A stretch of 34,179 nt of DNA from Bacteroidota bacterium (lineage in GTDB: Bacteria; Bacteroidota; Bacteroidia; Sphingobacteriales; Sphingobacteriaceae): assembly GCA_018266935.1 (NCBI GenBank), contig JAFDZL010000495.1, positions 1 to 34,179 on the forward strand, read 5' to 3'. Position numbers and translations under genes: made by a program. Every line of letters starts with the position of its first letter. Position 1 is the first letter of the stretch. Shown in pieces: positions 24,956 through 32,884 of this stretch. The notes beneath the pieces were generated by a model. The model was given only the letters and a program-made list of their open reading frames with translations. It did no database searches and had not been told where the DNA came from.

Positions 24956-27900
24956 ATGAAAAAACTGTACCTGTCCCTGTTCACAACCCTGGTATGCGTT
25001 GTTGTTGCGACCGCACAAGACCAGGAGGTTTACTTTACCTCATACCCGACACTTACCCCCGACGGCAAGACTGTGATCTTCAGTTATGAGGGCGATCTGT
25101 GGAAGGTTGATACCGGCAACCCGGTAGCTGTACGGCTCACCGCCATGCAGGGCGAAGAAACCGATCCGCGTGTATCACCGGATGGCAAGTGGCTTGCTTT
25201 CTCGTCGAACCAGTTTGGAAATAACGATGTTTACATCATGCCTCTGGCCGGTGGCGAGATCAGGCAGTTGACCTACCATGACGCCAATGACCAGGTGGAC
25301 TCATGGAGCTGGGATTCAAAGTCAGTTTATTTCAACTCCAACCGTTACAACGGTTTCAGCGAATATAAAGTGAGCATTGATGGCGGCACGCCGAAACGGG
25401 TTTTTGGGAATTATTTCAATACGATACATGGCGTTGTCGAGCACCCCACGTCCGGCGAACTGTTCTTCAGCAATACCTGGGAAAGCGCCTTTTTTTCCAA
25501 CCGAAAACATTATAAGGGCGCTTACAACCCGGATATTCAGTCCTACAATCCGCAAACCAAAGCCTACAAGCAATACACTGATTGGATAGGAAAGGATTTC
25601 TGGACCACCATCGACCGCAAAGGCAATATCTATTTCGTGTCCGACGAAGGCAATGGCGAATACAATCTATATACTTTCGTCGATGGTAAGAAAACTGCTC
25701 TGACGCAATTTCCGACATCCATCAAGCGTCCTTCCGTTAGTGCTAACGGCGAAAAGGTGGTTTTTGAAAAAGATTACCAGTTGTACTTATACGACATCGC
25801 CTCAAAACAAACACAAAAGCTGGCGATCAGCCTGTACCGGAACGATGTGCTGCCAAGGGAACAGGAGTATGATATCAAAGGCAAGATCGACAACTTTGAC
25901 GTCTCACCTGACGGTAAAAAATTCGCCTTCATATCGCGGGGTGAGCTGTTTGTGAGCGATGTCGAAGGTAAGTTCATCAAGCATCTCGACAAAGGCAACA
26001 GCGAACGCGCGGCCGAAGTGAAATGGCTGCCGGATAACCGTTCGCTCATCTTCAGCCAGACCGTGGGCGGATATTATAACTGGTACACTATTCCGGCCGA
26101 TGGTTCGGGTCCCGGGAAACAGATCACCGGCGACAAGGCAAACGATCGGCAACTGACGACCAATAAAGATCATACCCAGGGTGTTTATCTGAGCGGGCGA
26201 GAGGAAGTACGGCTGATCGACCTGAAAACACTCACAGGTAAAACCATTGCCAAAGACGAGGTTTGGGGCTTTGAGGATGGCGCCCCGTATATCTCACCAA
26301 AAGGCGATTACGTGGTTTACAGCGCCCACCGCAATTTCGAGGAGGACATTTTTGTTTATAATGTCAGTTCGGGCCAGTCGATGAACCTTACCAACAGTGG
26401 TGTATCCGAGTCTGATCCGTTCTGGTCGCCGGATGAAAAATATATCTATTTCACCACTTCGCGTACGCGTCCTGAATATCCGTATGGCGCGTCGGACGCG
26501 CATGTCTATCGCATGCCGCTGTATAAGTTTGGGGATGAGTTCAGAATAGACAAATTCAATGATCTGTTCAAGGCGAAAAAAGACTCCGCAGCTGAAAAAA
26601 CCGCCGACAAAAAAGCCGAAAAGAAAACCGAACAGCCGGCGCCGAAAACCGCCGAACTAACCATCAACACCGAAGACCTGATGAAGCGGCTGCAGCGGAT
26701 AAGCGGCGGTTTTGGCACACAGCGGGCGCCGTATGTGATCCAAAAAGGCGATAAAACACACGTATTTTATGTCTCAAACCAGGATGACGGCAAATGGGGC
26801 CTTTTCCATACTACCCTGCAGCCGTTCACGGATGATAAGACCGACAAAATAAGCGGTGACATTTTTGGCTATGACATCGAAACAGCCGCAGACAAATACT
26901 ACGTGCTGGCATCAGGCACTATCAATACGTTTAACATCGATAACAACAAACTCGACAAGATCGACATGAGCTACAAATTCGACCGCAATATGGCGGGTGA
27001 ATTTAAGCAGATGTTTGACGAAGCCTGGGCTGGATTGGAGGAGAATTATTACGATGGCAACTTCCATGGTACCGATTGGAAAAAGATGCATGATCAATAC
27101 GCCACTTATCTGCCTTACCTGACCAACCGCGCCGATCTGAGGCTGCTGCTGAATGACCTTTTGGGCGAACTCAACTCATCACACCAGGGCTTTTATTCAA
27201 ACGGCAGCGAGGAGACCAAAACGCTGCACTACCGCACGATGGAAACAGGCCTCGTCTTTGATGACGATGATCCTTATAAGGTGCAGGAGTTGCTGAAAAC
27301 CTCGGCCAATTACCGTTTCGGGGTAGATATTCAGCCCGGCGACCGGCTGAAAGCGGTGAATGGCGTAGCAATAGATGTGAAACAGGACCGCAATTTCTAT
27401 TTCACCAAGCCTTCCCTCGAAAAGGAAATGGAGCTCACTTTCGACCGCGGCGGCAAGATGGTTACCGTGAAATTGCATCCTAAATCAAGCGGCGAATTGT
27501 CCGGCAATTTGTACGATGAGTGGATAGAAAACAACCGCAAGGAGGTTACCGAAAAAAGCAAGGGCCGCATTGCCTATTCCTATATGAAAAATATGGGCGG
27601 CGAAGCGCTGGAAAACTTTATGGAGGATATGGTGGATGATGCTTATAAAAAAGACGCCCTAATACTCGACCTGCGCTACAATACCGGCGGCAATGTGCAC
27701 GATGCCGTATTGCAGTTCCTGTCGCAAAAACCCTACCTGCAATGGCAATACCGCGGCGGGCAGAAGACGCAGCAGCCAAACTTCTCGCCATCGGGCAAAC
27801 CAATTATCCTACTGGTAAACGAGCAAACGCTCAGTGACGGCGAAATGACCGCAGCAGGCTTTAAGCAGTTGGGGCTGGGCAAGATCATCGGTACGGAGAC

Positions 27901-28117
27901 CTATCGCTGGATCATCTTCACCAGCGGCAAGGGTTTGGTGGACGGCTCGTTCTACCGCATACCAGCCTGGGGATGTTTCACACTGGATGGTAAAGACATT
28001 GAAAAAAACGGTGTAAGTCCGGACATCTATGTGAAAACAGGCTTTACCGACCGCCTCGAGAATAAGGATCCGCAGTTGGACCGGGCCATTGACGAGATCA
28101 TGAAGCAATTGAAATAA
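24956..28117 (+). CDS. Tricorn-like S41 family protease
   Basis: This 1053-residue exported protein (signal peptide 1-20, ending VVVATA) has N-terminal WD40/PD40 propeller repeats (TLTPDGKTVIFSYEGDLWKV, PRVSPDGKWLAFSSNQFG) to about residue 530. A Lys/Glu/Ala-rich linker follows (AAEKTADKKAEKKTEQPAPK), then a second beta region, a tricorn C1-like domain, a PDZ domain (VDIQPGDRLKAVNGVAIDV) and the S41 core. His743 (NSSHQGF), Ser960 and Asp961 (NEQTLSDGE) sit close to where archaeal tricorn has His746, Ser965 and Asp966. Tricorn trims peptides; here the signal peptide puts the action in the periplasm. It ends with LKK-free DEIMKQLK. Confidence 0.9.
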   Translation: MKKLYLSLFTTLVCVVVATAQDQEVYFTSYPTLTPDGKTVIFSYEGDLWKVDTGNPVAVRLTAMQGEETDPRVSPDGKWLAFSSNQFGNNDVYIMPLAGGEIRQLTYHDANDQVDSWSWDSKSVYFNSNRYNGFSEYKVSIDGGTPKRVFGNYFNTIHGVVEHPTSGELFFSNTWESAFFSNRKHYKGAYNPDIQSYNPQTKAYKQYTDWIGKDFWTTIDRKGNIYFVSDEGNGEYNLYTFVDGKKTALTQFPTSIKRPSVSANGEKVVFEKDYQLYLYDIASKQTQKLAISLYRNDVLPREQEYDIKGKIDNFDVSPDGKKFAFISRGELFVSDVEGKFIKHLDKGNSERAAEVKWLPDNRSLIFSQTVGGYYNWYTIPADGSGPGKQITGDKANDRQLTTNKDHTQGVYLSGREEVRLIDLKTLTGKTIAKDEVWGFEDGAPYISPKGDYVVYSAHRNFEEDIFVYNVSSGQSMNLTNSGVSESDPFWSPDEKYIYFTTSRTRPEYPYGASDAHVYRMPLYKFGDEFRIDKFNDLFKAKKDSAAEKTADKKAEKKTEQPAPKTAELTINTEDLMKRLQRISGGFGTQRAPYVIQKGDKTHVFYVSNQDDGKWGLFHTTLQPFTDDKTDKISGDIFGYDIETAADKYYVLASGTINTFNIDNNKLDKIDMSYKFDRNMAGEFKQMFDEAWAGLEENYYDGNFHGTDWKKMHDQYATYLPYLTNRADLRLLLNDLLGELNSSHQGFYSNGSEETKTLHYRTMETGLVFDDDDPYKVQELLKTSANYRFGVDIQPGDRLKAVNGVAIDVKQDRNFYFTKPSLEKEMELTFDRGGKMVTVKLHPKSSGELSGNLYDEWIENNRKEVTEKSKGRIAYSYMKNMGGEALENFMEDMVDDAYKKDALILDLRYNTGGNVHDAVLQFLSQKPYLQWQYRGGQKTQQPNFSPSGKPIILLVNEQTLSDGEMTAAGFKQLGLGKIIGTETYRWIIFTSGKGLVDGSFYRIPAWGCFTLDGKDIEKNGVSPDIYVKTGFTDRLENKDPQLDRAIDEIMKQLK

Positions 28118-28143
28118 ACATTCCGTGAACCTGTGATTCTTTC

Positions 28144-28207
28144 TCTGTGCTCGTGTGGTTTAAAATTAACCACAGAGGGCACGGAGATTTTCACAGAGGC
28201 CACAAAG
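28144..28207. repeat. Palindrome of CTCTGTG...CACGGAG / CACAGAGG words
   Basis: CTCTGTGCTCGTGTGGTT (28144-28161) is an imperfect reverse complement of AACCACAGAGGGCACGGAG (28169-28187), followed by a further CACAGAGGCCACAAAG (28192-28207). It lies just after the tricorn-like stop and before the methyltransferase. Similar CACAGAGG-type units occur between genes in many bacteria, as I recall. Confidence 0.6.
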
Positions 28208-28250
28208 GCATGGCGTCTGTACATTATATTTTTCTTTTCTTTGCACCCTG

Positions 28251-28997
28251 ATGGGCAATGAACTAACGGATAGAGCATTTTGGGCCAATTACTGGGAATC
28301 GAAAAAAGGACTGGCATTTAACGTGCCGGCCAATTATACTTTCCACAAGTTGCTGAAGGATATTGTTAACCAGAACCAAATCAAAACAGCTATTGAACTT
28401 GGCGGCTTTCCCGGTTATTATGCCATATTCCTGAAAAAGTATTTCAGTCTTAAGACCACGCTGTTTGACTACTACATCCATCCGGGTGTCTTGAAAGATG
28501 TTTTAGGCGCCAACGACCTGAACGAAAAGGATGTGGAGGTTATCGAAGGCGACCTTTTCAGCTATCAGCCGAAAGAACAGTACGACCTGGTACTTTCCTG
28601 CGGGTTGATCGAGCATTTTAACGATACCAAAGACGTCGTCGCCCGTCACCTTCCATTCCTGAAACCGGGAGGCACTTTATTCATCACCCTGCCCAATTTC
28701 ACCGGCGTCAACGGATGGGTTCAGCGTAAGTATGACATGGGAAACTATGAAAAGCACAATATCAGCAGCATGGATCCGAAGCGGCTGGCGGATTATTGTA
28801 AAGAGCTCGGCCTAAAAAATGTCGAAACCGGATACTACGGTAAATTCTCGATCTGGCTTGAGAACCGTGATGAGCAATCAGGTTTTACTAAGGGTTTTCT
28901 TAAAATGCTGTGGTTAGCTGGGAAGGTCGCCACTAAAATAGTTCCTGTTGAAAGTAAGAGGTTTTCGCCCTATATTGTGGTGAAGGCCGTTAAATAA
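28251..28997 (+). CDS. Class I SAM-dependent methyltransferase
   Basis: This 248-residue protein has SAM-binding motif I AIELGGFPGYYAIF (47-60), a variant with GGFPG in place of the usual GxGxG, an acidic motif II at LFDYYIHP, then DLVLSCGLIEHFND and LKPGGTLFITLPNFTG. These fit class I methyltransferases used on surface sugars or lipids. The start is ATG 28251; an in-frame run from TTG is not needed. It is alone on the plus strand between the protease and the minus-strand glycan genes. The substrate cannot be told. Confidence 0.82.
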   Translation: MGNELTDRAFWANYWESKKGLAFNVPANYTFHKLLKDIVNQNQIKTAIELGGFPGYYAIFLKKYFSLKTTLFDYYIHPGVLKDVLGANDLNEKDVEVIEGDLFSYQPKEQYDLVLSCGLIEHFNDTKDVVARHLPFLKPGGTLFITLPNFTGVNGWVQRKYDMGNYEKHNISSMDPKRLADYCKELGLKNVETGYYGKFSIWLENRDEQSGFTKGFLKMLWLAGKVATKIVPVESKRFSPYIVVKAVK

Positions 28998-29013
28998 CCT
29001 CGTAGATGTTAAA

Positions 29014-29141
29014 CATTGGTAGAAAAATTCATCCAAATAAAAATTGCCATGCCATAGGTATGGAACCTAAACGTGGCGTACCTATGGCACGCAAATCGTT
29101 TTATAATTATAATTCTACCAATATTTTGCGCCGATGGCGCA
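29014..29141. repeat. MITE-like element with ATTGGTAGAA ends and internal palindromes
   Basis: Outer arms CATTGGTAGAAAAATT (29014-29029) and AATTCTACCAAT (29111-29122) form an inverted repeat. Inside, TGCCATAGGTA (29050-29060) and TACCTATGGCA (29079-29089) are perfect 11-bp complements. A perfect hairpin TGCGCC-GAT-GGCGCA (29127-29141) follows, ending three bases before a gene stop. I recall similar units (TTGGTAGAA, a TGCC..TAGGTA core, CGATGGCGC) in other Bacteroidota genomes. Confidence 0.7.
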
Positions 29142-29144
29142 TTC

Positions 29145-30062
29145 TTATTTTTTTGCGAGGTATTTGGTTTGTAGTTGCCTGATAAACCTTAGTCCTCTTT
29201 GCACCAAAGTTCCCTTCCGCCCGCCAAGGAATTGTTTGATCGCATTATAAGCCTGCTGGTTCTCCTTTAGTTCGGTCGGAAATTCTGTCACCGGTTGCTG
29301 CGCCACCTGCACATGATAGGTTTTCTCCCTGTTGGAATGTACCCCGCTGCCGTCATGCCCAATATTATGCACCAGCGAATGTGAGGGGTTTAGTGTGAGG
29401 CCATTTTTCAGGAAAATGGATGCGTACCAGCGTATTGCCCATGAGTTGTTTTTACCTGCTTTAAAACCCTCCATCTGTTTCCAGAAGTTCATATTTCCTT
29501 CTATCGAGAACTGGTTGATCTTCTGCCTGTCAAACTGCCCGATCAGCTTATCGATATCCGGCTCAAAATCCTTCCAGGCTCGGGCCCAGGTGGCCCAGCC
29601 CCAACTGGTCGCGGCGCGATAGAAGAAAGTCTGGGGCAGATTTTTATCCGGCAGATCATACATATAGGCGCCGATGTGCATTACCTGATCTTCTTTGGCA
29701 TAGCGATCGAGGGCCTCGTTGAAATATTGCAAGGTGTAAGGCGAAGAAAGCAGGTCGTCCTCAAAGACGATCACTTTGTCGTATTCCATTACTAATTTGG
29801 TGACTCCGCTGATAATGGAATTCGCCAGGCCCAGGTTTTCGCTCCTTTCCGTAACCTTAACCGATTTGAAACCGGTTACGCCCTTAATGATTTGGCGCAC
29901 CTCATCCACCCTGGCCTTGTCAGTCTCAGTTTTCGGCCCGTCTGAAAAAACAAACAGGCGCGACTCGTCCGCCAGCAAATTCTTTTGCAGGTAGGTCAGC
30001 GTGCGCCGCGTATGCTCGGGACGGTTATAGACAAAAAGGGCTATCGGGGCCAGGTTCTGCAT
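29145..30062 (-). CDS. Glycosyltransferase, GT-A fold (GNT-I-like)
   Basis: This 305-residue protein starts at ATG 30060-30062 (MQNLAPIALFVYNRPEHTRR), 13 bases after the upstream methyltransferase; an in-frame ATG 32 codons earlier would overlap that gene and encode a basic, non-homologous stretch. LFVYNRPEHTRRTLTYLQKN, VIVFEDDLLSSPYTLQYF (with the acidic DXD-like EDD) and RAATSWGWATWARAWK are landmarks of the Bacteroidota GNT-I-like/sugar-transferase family. It probably adds a sugar to a surface polysaccharide. It is last in the flippase operon and is followed by a MITE-like repeat at its stop. Confidence 0.8.
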   Translation of the reverse strand: MQNLAPIALFVYNRPEHTRRTLTYLQKNLLADESRLFVFSDGPKTETDKARVDEVRQIIKGVTGFKSVKVTERSENLGLANSIISGVTKLVMEYDKVIVFEDDLLSSPYTLQYFNEALDRYAKEDQVMHIGAYMYDLPDKNLPQTFFYRAATSWGWATWARAWKDFEPDIDKLIGQFDRQKINQFSIEGNMNFWKQMEGFKAGKNNSWAIRWYASIFLKNGLTLNPSHSLVHNIGHDGSGVHSNREKTYHVQVAQQPVTEFPTELKENQQAYNAIKQFLGGRKGTLVQRGLRFIRQLQTKYLAKK

Positions 30063-30075
30063 AAAAGGATTGGCT

Positions 30076-30849
30076 TCAGAATATGCCCATCTGCTGGTCA
30101 GAGCGTTTGCACAATACGGTATAGGCGCTCGCTTTTTCTTCGGCTTTCTTCTTGCCAAACATCGCGACTACAGCCTTTTTCATAGCGTATTCTGCGCTTA
30201 TTTTCAGATCGGTTACCAGGCTTTTGGGCTTCTTCTGGTTTATATACGTATTGAATTTGGTTACTTCCGGCTCTATCATCGAGGTCAGGTCGGCCACTAC
30301 TTCAAACCCTTCGGTGAGCAGCAGGTACCTGAGCGATGTCGGGGTGTACATATTAATATGTCCGTAGGCTAAAAAATGTTTTATTTTTTTATCGACGCCT
30401 GCCTTGTAATCGCGCGGCACTTCGATCACACAAAAGTTGGCAACCCTTTTCAGTTCGCGCAGCAATAAACGTTCATGTTCCACGTGCTCCAAAACGTGTG
30501 AAAGGATGGTCAGGTCGAAGCTGTTATCGGCATAAGGTAAATGATATCCATCGAAGATTTGAACCGACTTCACCCCCGGTATATTGCGCTGTTTGATACG
30601 TTCCACACCACTATCGGATATTTCGACGGCATGGTATTCGGGTGCAAAATTCGCATCCGCCAAATATTTCAGGATACTTCCATCCCCCGCTCCAACTTCA
30701 AGCACTTTTTTAAAAGTATGCCCCCTGCAAACATCGATGATGTGCTGCGCTTTGAATTTGGCGCCCAGCATGCGCCAGGCCTCATCGTGCTTCTCGTAAA
30801 ACTCGTCGTAGGCTTGCTTTACATTCTCGCTTACTTCTTTTTCCGCCAT
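30076..30849 (-). CDS. Class I SAM-dependent methyltransferase (UbiE/Methyltransf_11-like)
   Basis: This 257-residue protein has motif I KVLEVGAGDGSILKYL (48-63), a motif II acid in YHAVEISDSGVERI, and the motif IV/post region NSFDLTILSHVLEHVEHERLLLRE, the usual Methyltransf_11 layout. YGHINMYTPTSLRYLLLTEGF near the C-terminus is common in sugar/O-antigen methyltransferases. The last 60 residues are Lys-rich and likely helical. It is one base downstream of the neighbouring methyltransferase gene and 13 bases before the glycosyltransferase, so all share a transcript. Substrate unknown. Confidence 0.85.
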   Translation of the reverse strand: MAEKEVSENVKQAYDEFYEKHDEAWRMLGAKFKAQHIIDVCRGHTFKKVLEVGAGDGSILKYLADANFAPEYHAVEISDSGVERIKQRNIPGVKSVQIFDGYHLPYADNSFDLTILSHVLEHVEHERLLLRELKRVANFCVIEVPRDYKAGVDKKIKHFLAYGHINMYTPTSLRYLLLTEGFEVVADLTSMIEPEVTKFNTYINQKKPKSLVTDLKISAEYAMKKAVVAMFGKKKAEEKASAYTVLCKRSDQQMGIF

Positions 30850-30850
30850 A

Positions 30851-31498
30851 TCAGATCCCTAAACAATTTTCGTCCTTATAAAAAACAGAGGTTGCCTTCC
30901 GGTAAAATAGCCCCGGTGAAACCCCAGTAAATGCAAGCTGCTTAAACCCTTTCTTCAGCAGGAAATCCACACCCTCACGATAAAATTCCCGTTCTGAATC
31001 ATCCAAAACGACAACTCCATCGGGAGATAACGCATCCACCGCTTGTTTACAACAGTTCACCCGGTCGCGCCCATCTACGATAATCATATCAAATTTTTCT
31101 TCCAGTTTGACCGGCATCTTGGAATAATCTCCGCCCCGGATCAATTCACAAAAGATCATCTCCGAATTTTCCGGCTTATCTTTAACGATCTTATCGTACC
31201 ATTCCTTATCATGCTCGACCGAAACTACCATGCCGGCGTATTTGCCATAGAAAAAGGTCGAATTTCCTGAACCGAACTCAAAAATAGTATGGTGTTTTTT
31301 GATGCGTTCCTTAATAAAATCGATAAACGAATAAGTAACCCATGGGATAGGATTTCCGTCACCGTCCACCGGGCTTTTGGACCTGAATGCGCTGAACCAG
31401 CCTATATCGTGCAGGTAGCCTTTATGATTGAACGACAATAACATTTTAAGCCGGGAAGGCTTGCTAAGCACCTGTAGCAGCGACGCGTATTTATTCAA
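30851..31498 (-). CDS. SAM-dependent methyltransferase-fold protein of the glycan operon
   Basis: This 215-residue protein has a SAM-binding loop IFEFGSGNSTFFYGK (72-86), motif II VVSVEHDKEWYDKIV, then MIIVDGRDRVNC and GVVVLDDSEREFY, typical of the FkbM/class I group found in surface polysaccharide loci. The start is TTG 31496-31498, overlapping the flippase stop (TTGA), with an in-frame stop two codons upstream. The next ATG (residue 19) would cut conserved-looking N-terminal sequence (LSKPSRLKML). The overlap implies translational coupling to the flippase. Substrate unknown. Confidence 0.78.
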   Translation of the reverse strand: MNKYASLLQVLSKPSRLKMLLSFNHKGYLHDIGWFSAFRSKSPVDGDGNPIPWVTYSFIDFIKERIKKHHTIFEFGSGNSTFFYGKYAGMVVSVEHDKEWYDKIVKDKPENSEMIFCELIRGGDYSKMPVKLEEKFDMIIVDGRDRVNCCKQAVDALSPDGVVVLDDSEREFYREGVDFLLKKGFKQLAFTGVSPGLFYRKATSVFYKDENCLGI

Positions 31499-32811
31499 CT
31501 TTTACTGAGTTTTTGAAACAACGAAAATAGGAATAATGACCTTAACATCATTACACCTTGTTTGTTCACTTTCGGGATGACCAAAACGAAAAACGCCGCC
31601 CCCGCATAAGCCGCCAGCGTTGCTATTGCCGCACCCATCATGCCCATTTTGGGAATGAGTATCAAGTTCAAAACGATATTCACGATGGCACCAAACCCGG
31701 TACGCAAAAAAGTCAGTGTATTCAGGTCCTCCGCGATCAGGTACTGGCTGTTGGCCGCACCCAGGAAAACGAATACCCCTGACCAGATATGTACCGACAG
31801 CACGGGCGCGGCATAGGCATACTCGTGCTTATACAATTTATAGATCAGCGGCGAAGCAAAGGTGATGACAATGGCAACCGGCACGCTCAGGTAAACCATC
31901 AGATCGTACAAATGCTGAATGCGCTTGTTATAGCGGTTCATATCATCGCGGCGGGCATTCAATATCGCCGGGAACAAGGAAGTCACAATCACCGAGGGCA
32001 CAAAATTCCAGGCTTCGCTTAGGTTTGCCACAGTTTGATAGGCGCCGGCTTCCTTCACCCCCTTCATGTTCTGGAGCATGATCGCATCGATCTTCATGTA
32101 CAACGCGACCATAATGCCTGAAATGATCAGCGGCCAGGAATACAACAGCAGTTTTTTGGCTAAAGCCGAATCGTAGGTCCATTTGAAGATATTCCTGTCA
32201 TTGCGCTGATAAGTAAAATAGTATCCGATCGATATCAGTAAAAAATCCAGGGCATAAGCATAAACGAAATAAACCAGCGGCATTTTGGTAAAGATCAAAG
32301 CCAGCTTGATGGCCGCGGATACCAGGTTGCCCGCGATCTGAACCTGCATGATATATTTCGACTGCACCTGCGATTGGAAGTAGGAGTCGATTACCGTAAA
32401 AGCCTGGATAATGCCGATGAACGATAGAATGAACACGTAGCCGTACGGCGTTCCCTTTGCAGGATAGATCTGAAACGCGAGCCAGATAAGCGGGATGCAA
32501 AGCAGGCCCGCCATCAATTTCATGCCCAGGGCGGTACCCAATATTTTGTCCCTGCTGTCGGGGAAAGCGTGGAGTTCTTTTACAATGAATTGATCCAATC
32601 CAAGGGTAGCGATAGCGGAAAAGAAGTAGATGTAAACAATACCGCCGGTCAGGATACCGTTTTGTCCCCGTCCCAGGTAATTGGCTAGGGCGATACCGAC
32701 AATCATCTTGATCGCCAAACTGCCCACCCTGCCGACAAACAACGCCCCGGTATTTTTGAAATACTTTTCTAAAGCTTCCTGGTCGAATCCTGGTATCCGG
32801 GGTATGCGCAT
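31495..32811 (-). CDS. Wzx-type flippase / polysaccharide biosynthesis protein
   Basis: This 438-residue membrane protein starts at ATG 32809-32811 (MRIPRIPGFDQEALEKYF); an in-frame upstream ATG/start would add nine residues. About twelve to fourteen helices are visible, among them ALFVGRVGSLAIKMIVGIAL, GGIVYIYFFSAIATLGLDQF and MGMMGAAIATLAAYAGAAFF, with the last two typical of MATE/MOP-superfamily flippases (Polysacc_synt). It would move undecaprenyl-linked glycan units across the inner membrane. It heads an operon with two methyltransferases and a glycosyltransferase. No polymerase or ligase is in view, so those would be elsewhere. Confidence 0.87.
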   Translation of the reverse strand: MRIPRIPGFDQEALEKYFKNTGALFVGRVGSLAIKMIVGIALANYLGRGQNGILTGGIVYIYFFSAIATLGLDQFIVKELHAFPDSRDKILGTALGMKLMAGLLCIPLIWLAFQIYPAKGTPYGYVFILSFIGIIQAFTVIDSYFQSQVQSKYIMQVQIAGNLVSAAIKLALIFTKMPLVYFVYAYALDFLLISIGYYFTYQRNDRNIFKWTYDSALAKKLLLYSWPLIISGIMVALYMKIDAIMLQNMKGVKEAGAYQTVANLSEAWNFVPSVIVTSLFPAILNARRDDMNRYNKRIQHLYDLMVYLSVPVAIVITFASPLIYKLYKHEYAYAAPVLSVHIWSGVFVFLGAANSQYLIAEDLNTLTFLRTGFGAIVNIVLNLILIPKMGMMGAAIATLAAYAGAAFFVLVIPKVNKQGVMMLRSLFLFSLFQKLSKS

Positions 32812-32830
32812 AGTTTCGGTAAAGATATAA

Positions 32831-32866
32831 AAAAGCAAAACCCCAACTATGTTGAGGCTTTGCTTA
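32831..32866 (-). terminator. Intrinsic terminator of the Tectonin-type lipoprotein gene
   Basis: On the minus strand AAGCAAAGCCTCAAC / GTTGGGGTTTTGCTT (13 of 15 pairs, arms 32851-32865 and 32833-32847) with a three-base loop runs into TTTTTTATA. It begins about 20 bases after the lipoprotein stop and ends shortly before the flippase start, separating the two units. Confidence 0.75.
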
Positions 32867-32884
32867 TATCGTTGGTAATATTGC

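Noticed and set aside
30063-30158. N-terminal extension of the GNT-I-like glycosyltransferase
   Set aside because: It overlaps the upstream methyltransferase by 83 bases and encodes a basic stretch (ARRKPKKKRAP) that does not fit the family.
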